A model generated the notes under the pieces. The model did no database searches and was not told the DNA's origin. It saw only the letters and a list, made by a program, of their open reading frames with translations. DNA of 64,000 nucleotides from assembly GCF_963259705.1 (NCBI RefSeq), contig NC_081849.1, forward strand, positions 54,718,093 through 54,782,092, given 5' to 3'. Source of the stretch: Myotis daubentonii (taxonomy: Eukaryota > Chordata > Mammalia > Chiroptera > Vespertilionidae). Of this stretch, positions 55,600 to 64,000 are shown in pieces (position 1 is the stretch's first letter; each line of letters opens with the position of its first letter). A program made the position numbers and the translations under genes.

Positions 55600-55842
55600 C
55601 TTTTTTTATATCTTCACCTGAGGATATTTTTCCATTGACTTTTAGAGAGAGTGGAAGAGAGAGGAAAAGACAGAGAGAAACATCAATGTGAGAGAAAAAC
55701 ATTGATTGGTTTCCTCCTGCATGAGCCCTGACCAGGGACGGGCCCAGTAGGAGCCTGCAACCGAGGTATGCGCCCTTGACTGAAATCGAACCTGGGACCC
55801 GCAGGCCGATGCTCTATCCACTGAGCCAAACCTGCTAGGGCC
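55600..55842 (-). mobile_element. Ves SINE, long variant
   Basis: On the - strand it starts gccctagcaggtttggctcag. Target duplication tgcctaaacttctt at 55586-55599 and tgtctaaacttctt at 55843-55856, one mismatch. The end holds the aatatcctcaggtgaag-type variant. Confidence 0.93.
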
Positions 55843-56122
55843 TGTCTAAACTTCTTAAAGAATACGTATGTTGCACCAAGAATAAGAGATGTGAAATTGC
55901 TTCTCTGTGACACTGTTGCCTTTAGAGATAAATTAAAACAAGTTTTAGTAGCCTGTTACTTTACAAAATAAACATCATCCTTGTCATTCTTTATTAATTG
56001 ATTTTTGTCTTTTTGACGACAGAATTTTTCACATAACAGTTAAATTGTTTTGATTACTTAAAATGTCACAGTACAAAAGATGGTACAACTTAACTTCCTC
56101 ACCTTTTTTTCTTTATCTAATC

Positions 56123-56593
56123 CAGTGATTTTCAGCCTTTTCACCTCAAGGCACACATAAATTAATTACTAAAATTCTGCAGCACACCAAAAACTATGTG
56201 TTTTTGCCAATGTGACAAAAAAGAAAGGTCTTCTTTTGATTTATTCACATCAGACAGTTATTGTTGTGATTTTTTTATTTGACAATCTAAGCCAGTGGTT
56301 GGCAAACTGCGGCTCGAAAGCCACATGTGGCTCTTTGGCCCCTTGAGTGTGGCTCTTCCACAAAATACCGACTTCTGCGCATGGGCCACGAAGTTTCAAT
56401 TGCACTGTACATGCGCGTCCGCACGTGGTATTTTGTGGAAGAGCCACACTCAAGGGGCCAAAGAGCCGCATGTGGCTCGTGAGCCACAGTTTGCTGACCA
56501 CTGGTCTAAGGGAAAAGAAATTAGCGTCCCTGACTAAATGTCAGGTATTGCATGTTTTAAAAATTCTTACGGCACACCAGTTGAAAATTGCTG
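56123..56593 (+). mobile_element. hAT nonautonomous element, host to SPIN
   Basis: The termini cagtgattttcagcc and gttgaaaattgctg are inverted. The internal words ggcacacataaattaattactaaaattctg and cttacggcacaccag are seen. A perfect 8-bp duplication, atctaatc, lies at 56115-56122 and 56594-56601. About 260 bases belong to this element; the rest is the inserted SPIN copy. Confidence 0.9.
56293..56503. mobile_element. SPIN (Space Invaders) miniature element
   Basis: The termini cagtggttggcaaactgcggc and acagtttgctgaccactg match SPIN hAT elements, known for horizontal transfer among tetrapods, bats included. The interior has long inverted arms: gtggctcttccacaaaatac and its exact reverse complement. 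The flanks atctaagc (56285-56292) and gtctaagg (56504-56511) share six of eight bases, a decayed duplication. It is noncoding. Confidence 0.93.
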
Positions 56594-56601
56594 ATCTAAT
56601 C

Positions 56602-57119
56602 CAAATTGTACACCAAAACAGAAAAACAAGTCATTGGATATTGGTAATTCACAAACAAATGAAAACTGAATAATAATAATAATAAAAAGAATGAATCAAA
56701 ATATATCTTGTGTTAGATAAATTCTATTTGTCCTCATGAATGATATTTTTACAAGTTTTCAAGCAAATTGATAAAAAAAACCTTTAGCAAAATGATAAAG
56801 ACTATGAAGAAGATTCAGATAAGGCCCCTGCTACCTTCTTCCTTGCTTTCTTTAATGACAATCTCATTGTTGAAATAAATGGGGAAGAGTCACGGATAAA
56901 GCTTCAACATTTCCCCAGGACAGAATTCTAAACTCTTTTCAGAATACTTGCTTTGGCCAGATGAGTTTAGGGATCACTGATGTATACATACGCCATGATT
57001 TCAGCAACGGCCCTGAAAGTGTCAGCCCATACAGCCAGCTTTGTAACATGTCCTCCTGGAAGCCCCACAGGCAATGCAAACCCCAGAACTGAACTCACAG
57101 TTTTCCCCCATCTGCTTTC
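56602..57119. other. Intergenic, no feature seen
   Basis: AT-rich. No supported element. Confidence 0.4.
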
Positions 57120-57660
57120 CTCTATCCATTTCCTGCCAGATATTCATTCCAAATACCTTTCTCTTTGTTACCTCCCCTTCCCATCCACCTTGGCTGAAGT
57201 CATCCAGGTCTTTAATTTTATGCCTGTCTGATATTTCTGACAAACTCTTTTTTCAGGTTACTGTCCAGGCTCTGGCCTGTCCAGCCTGCATTCATCCTCT
57301 TCTTCTAATTCATCCTTCACACTGTCGACACAGATTTCCCACACAAATCTGTCCCAGCCGGTCGGTCCCCTATTAAAATATTTAAATGGTTTCTCTTCAG
57401 GATAAAGTTCCTACCTCCACACTTTTCCCTCAGATCCCCATCTCCATTACATGAATCCTGTGCTTCACAAGTTCCCTGAAATTGATGCTCTTTTTTTCCA
57501 TCCTGACTGCACGTACTGTTTTGCAGAAAACACCCTTCCCTTCCTTGTATGACTGGTCAATTTCTTCTCTCAAGGCTCAGTTCTTGTGTAACCTTCCTGA
57601 CACTTCTGTCTCAACCTTTCTGAATAATGTGCCCCTCCCTCCTTTAGGCTTCTGAAACAG
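57120..57660 (+). mobile_element. L2 LINE relic
   Basis: Pyrimidine-rich stretch with tccaggctctggcctgtccagcctgc, ctccattacatgaatcctgtgc, caaggctcagttcttgtgtaaccttcctgac and gtgcccctccctcctt, in the order of the L2 3' coding end. Confidence 0.6.
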
Positions 57661-57689
57661 GGCTCTGACGTAACCCTAAGAGGCTGAAA

Positions 57690-57790
57690 GATTATTGCCA
57701 CTGAAATCAGACAGACCTGGGTTTGAATTATGAGTCTTCCATTTATTCTACCGAAACTCACACATATAGTTTAACCTCAATACAGATCAA
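57690..57790 (+). mobile_element. MIR SINE relic
   Basis: The stretch ctgaaatcagacagacctgggtttgaattatgag followed by tagtttaacctcaatac fits the MIR centre. Confidence 0.6.
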
Positions 57791-58649
57791 ATTTTTATTT
57801 GTAATTAATTATATTAATAATACCTGCCATAAAAGTCCATATATGTTTTAAGTAAAATAAAGTATATAAAGCATAAAAGAAATAGTACATGCTGTGATAG
57901 GCAGATGTAGTTGGATCTCCCCTTAATCGTGGTTATATGTGTTCTCCTTCGGGTTTTCAAGCTAGAACAGAATTGGCCCTCATATAATGCTGATAAGATG
58001 TCAGCATTTTACACTGTTGCCAACTTTCTCTTAAAACATATTCTCCTGACTTGGATTTTCTTAGACAATTCTCATCTATATGTCTCCTATCATTCTGGCT
58101 GTTATGTTTCCATACATTTCGTTGGGAGTTCCTCATATATAAAAGGGGTGAAAAACTTCCTCTACCCTCTTAGGTTCAGTCTCAGAGGACTGCAAATTAA
58201 ACTGGCAAAAGACCAATTCCCAGGAGGAAAAGCGAATAGTTTTATTTTTTACTTTACTTGCATGATATGTTTTAATAGATGCAAAAAGATAATAAGTTCT
58301 GTTGAGGAAAAGATTGACCTTGTCAGGGAAGATACCGGCCTAGGAGGTGACTGACTACCCCCATAACTGCTTAGTTAAAGTTTAATTTCAGACCTTCTTT
58401 CATGGTTACTTTAGGTCTTTGAGTTTGCGGGACTGCCATGCAGTCCTGCCCTGAGCTTGTCAGGTTAGCATGTGGCCCCTTTTGTCCACAAGGCAGAAAT
58501 GGGGAGGGCAGAGAGAGCTTTTCTCTGTCTGTTCTTTCTCAATTGCCTTCAGCTCAAAATCTTTATGCTAAGTGGTATATTTTGTGGTGGTATATTCTTA
58601 TCCCCTTCATATATTTACCCTTTATTATTATGTTTATTATATATATTAT
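57791..58649. other. Intergenic, unassigned
   Basis: The stretch 58140-58540 (ctcagaggactgcaaattaa, gaccaattcccaggaggaaaagcg) may be an old repeat. The open frame at 57911-58354 shows no recognisable domain. Confidence 0.35.
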
Positions 58650-58942
58650 TATTATTTTAAATCCTCAACTGAGGACATCTTAGAGAGAGGAACTGGGGCG
58701 GGGAGAGAGAAAGGGAGAGAAATATCAGTTGCCCTCCTGCCCTCCCCGTATACACCTTGACTGGGGATCAAACAAAAACCGGGCATATATGCTAACGGGA
58801 ATGGAACCAGCACCTTTCAGTGGCAAGCCTCTTCAAACTTGCGGCCAGTGGGCCACATGCCTTGTTTATGTTGGCCGGCCGTGAGTGTGCCTTGCTTGGG
58901 TACAGGATGATGCTCAACCAACTCAGCCACTTTGGCCAGGCC
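58650..58942 (-). mobile_element. Ves SINE with an internal foreign stretch
   Basis: On the - strand it starts ggcctggccaaagtggctgagttgg and ends near gatgtcctcagttgagg. A stretch at about 58828-58899 (cctcttcaaacttgcggccagtgggccacatgcc and further) is not Ves sequence and looks like a hAT-type fragment. Confidence 0.7.
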
Positions 58943-59319
58943 TATATTTAGCCTTTAATTGGTAGAGTTCATCAGATCCTGTCCTAATCCTCCCTCTTGT
59001 TATTCATTCTCTCCCTCTTTCAGAGTTTCTTAGAGTTTAATCGGCCAAGTGTATAAAAGTCACCTGTCATCCCTTCCCTGGATACATGCAGAGTAAGAAG
59101 AGTCTGGGTTGGAGGGAGGTGGGAGCATGGATCTGCCTTTGTAACAAGTTCTTTGAGTGAATCTGGGATAAATTGCACTTGAAAATTTTGGCCTTAGAAA
59201 TTTTATTCTCCCTTGTGGCTTTAATTACTATACATTTGCTCAAGATTTTCAAATTTCTGACTTCATTCCACACCTTATATAACCGACAGCCTCTTGGGCT
59301 TTTCCTTTTGGAAGGCAAC
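58943..59319. other. Intergenic, no feature seen
   Basis: No supported element between the SINE and the LTR. Confidence 0.4.
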
Positions 59320-60029
59320 TGCCGGGGTCCAGCCCCAACGGGTCCAGGGGTTCCCAAAGGTGTAGACGGAGTCGGCGAAGAAGGAAGGACATGGAGGCAG
59401 TGTTCAGGTGATCATCATAGCCAGGTTCTCTTGTCAGGGTCTCCAGCCAGGTTCGGTCCAGGTTCTCCAGTCAGGTTCAGTGTCCAGGTTCCAGTCAGGT
59501 TCTCCTGCCAATCTCTGTAGTCAGGTTCAGTCCAGGATCCCTTACCATGTTCTCCCGCTAGGCTCTGTCTCTAGGCTCCAAAGCCAGTCCCTCTCCAGGA
59601 TCCTCCGGCATGCTCTCTCCAGCAAAGTTCTTCTGTCTCTAGGCTCCGTGTAGGTTCTGTCTTCTTGATTCTGTTCTAAGTTCTGAGTGTTTCTGTCTTG
59701 TTACAACTGTATTTATACCAGTTGATTCAATCCTATCAATCTCTATTACAAAGGTTAGGGCGTTTCTTATCTCCATTCCAGGGAGAAAAGATTATGTAGT
59801 TTAAGCATGATTGTTCGTAGTTAAAGGGATTAATTACCCACCTGGCACTTAGTTGAGGGGTTTTATTCCCTCCCTAACTTCAGGGGAAAATCCCTACCTG
59901 GGGAAAACAACCTTTCTCAGAGACCTTGGTTAAAACACATAGTGCCAAGAAGGTGAGCAAACATATTAAGAACAGTATGCCATATATGCCAGGTCCCTTG
60001 AAACAGCAAGCATGGACCGGCTCCCAGCA
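59320..60029 (-). mobile_element. Class II ERV solo LTR, 710 bp
   Basis: The element is bounded by TG...CA, and a perfect 6-bp duplication, ggcaac, lies at 59314-59319 and 60030-60035. Six bases is typical of class II (beta-like) retroviruses. On the - strand it begins TGCTGGGAGCCGGTCC and ends GGACCCCGGCA. A TATA-like tataaatac lies on that strand at about 59709-59717. Imperfect short repeats of ccaggttctccagtcaggttc type fill 59413-59560. No gag, pol or env sequence is present, so it is a solo LTR left by recombination. Confidence 0.88.
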
Positions 60030-60079
60030 GGCAACTTGTTCAAAAGCAAAATTTTTATGTTCCTCTGCTCAGTGTTTCT

Positions 60080-61125
60080 TATCTTAAAGGAAGCAACATC
60101 TACCCAAATGTTCAAACTTAGGGCCAGCTCTGCCCCCTCTTATTTCCTCTTCTCCGGCATCAGAATGCATGCCGTATCTCATATCTTTTCACTTTTCTCT
60201 AACTCCATTGTCACACCCCCTAGTCTGAGCCACAGTTATCTTTTATCTGAATTTTTATAGTGGCCTCCTAACTAATCTTCTGGTATCCACAGTAAGTAGC
60301 AATAAAATGAGGGCTCTGAGGTCTGACTTCTAGGTTTCAAAATCCTTGTTTGTTCATACCTTGCTTAGCCTCAGTTTCTCCTTCTATGAAATGGGGATCA
60401 AATAGTATTTCCCTCAAAGGGGTTTCATAGGTAATGTGTGTAAAGCTCTTTGTATTGTGTGTGGCACTTAGGAAGCTCACAATTGTTAGTTGTTGCTACG
60501 ATCCAGCTCCACTGCTACCCGCTTCATCCTATCAACCACCCAACATTAGTGAGCTTTTAAAAATGCACATCAAATGGTCATATTTCTACTAAAAACTTTT
60601 CAGTGACTTTGAGACAGATTTAGAATATTGACCCTTATACGATTTACATGAACCTTCATGATCTGTCTACTGTAATTTAAAGCCCGGATGCTATCTCTCA
60701 CTACTTTTCCTTTTGATTCTCCGCCCCACCCCGCCCCCCGCCCTCCCACTGCCCCCAGCAATTTTGGATTTCTTTTCATTAAACATTCCCCCCTCCCTTT
60801 TGCATCCAAGCTTGTCTGGCATAGTCCTGCCACCCACCACCCCAAAGTCCCTCAGCCTTTAGTTGTTTAGAAAATTCTACTTTTCTGGCAGGTTTCTTTT
60901 AATAGATCTTAAGGGGGAAAAATACATCTTTCTTGGGGTGGGCACCTTCCTTTGGATTCAGTTTTTCCTTTTTGTAGCATTCATCACAATTATAACTTTT
61001 TCCTTTGGCCATCATTCCCATGTCCCATTTGGATGATGGGGAACAGATCTCTTTTCTTCATGACATGTTCCCCAGCGCACAGCATATTGAAGACACTCAA
61101 TAATATTCATTAAGTGAATGAATAA
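60080..61125 (+). mobile_element. L2 LINE relic split by an MIR
   Basis: The left part holds cactttctctaactccattgtcacacccc and gtggcctcctaactaatcttc. The right part holds acttttcagtgactttgagac, catccaagcttgtctggcatag and gcatattgaagacactcaataatattcatt. These follow the L2 3' end in order. The MIR at about 60300-60500 separates them. Confidence 0.6.
60300..60500 (+). mobile_element. MIR SINE relic
   Basis: MIR words ctctgaggtctgacttctaggtttc, cttagcctcagtttctccttctatgaaatgggg and gtaaagctctttgtattgtgtgtggcac appear in order. Confidence 0.75.
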
Positions 61126-62814
61126 TACGATCAAGGTATTGATAATTTTTCATTTCTCCTCTGTATATTTCTTCTCTCTTAAGTATTAAATCAACATTTT
61201 ATTTTCTCTAGAATCTCACTTTGATGATCATATTTGAATTAGTAGTAAGAAGCACTGAACAGTGTTCTAAACATCCTGAGATTGTTTTTTCCTCAGAAAT
61301 GTCTACATCTGCACAATTTTCCCTAGAGAATAAGTTCCCAGGAATTAGACATTTTCGATGTTTAATAAATAAATTATTCATTCAATAAAATTGAGTGTTC
61401 TTGATTATAAAAACATTTTAAATCATGTTCAGGGGATATTGCTATTCTATTTCATATGACAAAACTGCCTTCAGACATATTTTACCCTCAAAAGAGGGAT
61501 GTTGAGTTTTATTTGGATATGGCGAAACATTTTATAAAATTTATTTTAATTATGGTTTGACCTTTCCTAGTCTTTAATATGATAGTTTATACACAGAGAA
61601 TTGTCAGTTCTGTAACCTAATGGAAAATCTGGGGTCTATTGTATTGAAGGAAGTGGGACTTCTTAGCTTGTTTTATTATTATTTTAACAGCAAAGAGAAT
61701 CTTTAGCTTTTTCTTCCTCCAGACTTGTAGCAGGACATCAGACTTGTTCACAGCTGCACCTTTCACCATTCTGTTGTTTTCTTCACCCTTTTCAAAAATC
61801 CCCTTCCTTGTCTCACACAGCTCATTAGAACCCACCCTTTTAATTAGTTACACTCCCATGGACCCTGAGTTCCCAAGCCTGCACCCACATTGCCTCTAAG
61901 ATTGATGGTCCAGGGTGGTAGCCATAAATAGCTCATTTCTATCTACACTTAAGTGTTTTTTGTAGTAGTTGTTTTTAAGGAGCGCTGCTGTGGGTAAGGT
62001 CAGAAGTAAGGTTCAGTGAGTTGTGGAATTCTGATAGGACTGCTAACCAGCTGCTAAGTAGAAAATATGAGGAGAGCCCAAGGTTTTCACTGTGCCTACA
62101 CTGTCATAAATCTTGATTCCTATGGCTCTTGTAACATTTATTTCAGAGTCCCTCTGTGCTTCGGATATTAACTCTCTCCCAGGATGTACATAGGTATTTC
62201 TGAAATGAAGAAAGCACCTATCAGATCAGCATGGTTGAGTAACACGCCCAGACTCCCCTGTACAGTAAGTTGTGGGGTGTGGTGTTCAACCCCAGACATT
62301 CCTGACCGTAGAGTGTGTTCACTTTCCAGAGAACCTCAGTGCTTCCCCTCAACATGTGGAGCAAGACAGCTCTGCATCCAAGTGGCTGATTTCATGAATG
62401 GTCCTTCCCTTTTCATGTCTAATGCAGTTCTTTGACCCTCCCCCACCAGGTAGCATCCATTGGCTCCTCCTCGGTTAGCTTTCCCCTCTACTCAACACCT
62501 CCCTTCCTTGAAGGCAAGGTACTATTTCCATTAAGAGATAAGTCCATGAAGAGCAGAATTTGTTCATAATAAAATAGCCTATTTTTGAACAAAGTATAAA
62601 ATGAGGGGAAGCCTTAGCCAAAATATATTCACAGAGATCTCATCAATAAATCTTCCTTTGACTTTACAAGTCACTCACAGCTATGTAATTTCCCTGGAGG
62701 GTTAACACTTCTTGCCACTATTTAGCTTAAACTGAATGTTTTCATCAATAGCTTTCCTTTAATCAATAAGCTGAGATGAGCTTTCCTGAGCAAAGACAGT
62801 TGTTGTTGTTTTTA
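61126..62814. other. Intergenic, no gene seen
   Basis: AT-rich, with no young element and no coding exon that I can support. Confidence 0.45.
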
Positions 62815-62996
62815 AGATTTTTTTTTATTGATTATCTTTAAGGGAGAGAGGAAGGGAGAGGGAGAGAGAGACATTAAGGTGAGAGCTAGATATCCATTGG
62901 ATGCCTCCTGCGCACCCCCTACTGGGTTCAAGCCCACACCCTTTTGGCACGTGGGGCAATCAATACCCAGCCAACTGAACAAGACTGGCCGGGGCC
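62815..62996 (-). mobile_element. Ves SINE, diverged
   Basis: On the - strand it starts gggccccggccagtcttgttcagttgg and ends in a T-run (A tail) at about 62815-62828. The central words gatgcctcctgcgcacccc are kept. The B box has decayed. Confidence 0.82.
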
Positions 62997-64000
62997 CGAG
63001 TGAAGATAAGTTTTAACGTGGGGTGGGGTAGGATGGTGGGCGTGGGAAGGAGGACATAGGCAGAGATGGGTGTTACTGTATTAGAAGTTCAGTTTTGGAG
63101 TAGAGGCTTTTCTAGGAAGAGCAGTTCTGGAACAATGCTATTTTCTGAACACTAGCTTTGCCAGAGGTTGGCAAACTCTGATGTGCCTTGAGAGCAGGTA
63201 ACATGAGACACAAGGAAGATGTCTGGTCTCAGTCTTGGAGATAAAATGTTCCCCAATGTGGGTTAAGGGCAGTCCCTGAACTCTGAAAATTGTTTGCATT
63301 CCCATCTTCCCCCACTAGTTTTCCCATAGCAAAAAGGCTTCCATCTGAGCACACTTTGTTTCATTCTAAGTCCTATCTGTCTTGGTGCGAAATTACTAGG
63401 TTGCCGTGCTACCCACTCAACCTGGCTTAGGAATTTTCTAGGGAGCATCATGGTGGCTCTCATGAAAGAAAAGTGCAGGACATGTAACTGGGCTCACACA
63501 AACTGGACGTTGGTTAGGAACCAACTGACTCTTTGTTTTCATCCTTTCTTGGGCCACAGGGACTCTTGTCTCAGCTTCTCCCTGGGAGTTAGCTGTATTC
63601 TTTGGTCTTCAGAGGCTAATTTTCGATAAACATTTCCAAAATTTCTGTATAGGAAGGGTTAGAGACAACATTCTCTGGTGGTTGTGGTGGGAGTGTAATG
63701 GGACTTGTACAGAAGATTTGAGCAAACGGTTTTTAATTAGGCTGTATGTTAATTTTGGATGAGATTATGGGGGGTTTAAGCCACCCCCTTGCACACCATC
63801 ATGCACCCCCTGCACTGGGCTGCCTGTGAGCATCCTGGCAGAGGACTCGAGGTGCCCTGTCAGCGTCCTGATTCCAAGTTCCTAGGCCAGGGAATATTGT
63901 CCCAGCTTCAGTTTCCATCTGGTAAAAAACACATCACATCGGCACTCAACCTGTTGTTCATTTTCCCTTCCTCTTCCTGCATGTTTCAGCCCAAATCAGG
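62997..64000. other. Intergenic to window end, no feature seen
   Basis: No gene, RNA or transposon end could be supported in the last kilobase. Confidence 0.45.

Noticed and set aside
57911..58354. Open frame of 147 codons on the + strand
   Set aside because: No known domain, and the sequence looks like an old repeat. Single long frames of this size are expected by chance in 64 kb.

Overview
The window is nuclear DNA from a vesper bat (Vespertilionidae), judged from its repeats. It holds many tRNA-derived Ves-type SINEs, several HeliBat-like Helitrons (TC start, hairpin, CTAG end), young hAT miniature elements including one SPIN (Space Invaders) copy, half-LINE-1 (HAL1) elements, and a class II endogenous retrovirus solo LTR. 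I cannot name the species.

Only one protein-coding gene can be supported: ARL4A, an ARF-like small GTPase on the + strand. Its CpG-island promoter lies at about 27650-28760, with splice-donor candidates at 28139 and 28808. A splice acceptor at 29259-29260 precedes an uninterrupted 200-codon coding exon at 29350-29952. The 3' UTR has poly(A) signals at 30243, 30561 and 31579. A near-consensus RFX X-box and a TATA-like sequence lie in the promoter region.

The rest is intergenic sequence built of layered repeats. Region 0-10 kb: a nearly full-length HAL1 (2590-4512) with one in-frame stop in ORF1, two hAT miniature elements, MER20-like DNA and old repeats. Region 10-27 kb: Ves SINEs, L1 3' ends, three Helitrons, a symmetrical MER58-like hairpin and an OC1-like hAT element inside an L1. 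Region 27-32 kb: ARL4A. Region 32-43 kb: a SINE carrying two later insertions, a second and older HAL1 on the - strand, MIR and L2 relics, and two Helitrons lying head to tail. Region 43-64 kb: mariner-like miniature elements, more Ves SINEs, a GC-rich LTR-like promoter island without a visible gene (50.1-51.1 kb), SPIN nested in an older hAT element, and the solo LTR (59320-60029).

I found no operon-like system, CRISPR array, functional tRNA or rRNA gene, or second coding gene. The most notable material is the record of DNA-transposon and HAL1 activity, Helitrons that carry inverted octamer motifs, the unexplained CpG-rich island, and a splice-spanning upstream ORF candidate in ARL4A. Repeat family names come from memory of consensus sequences, not from a database search.
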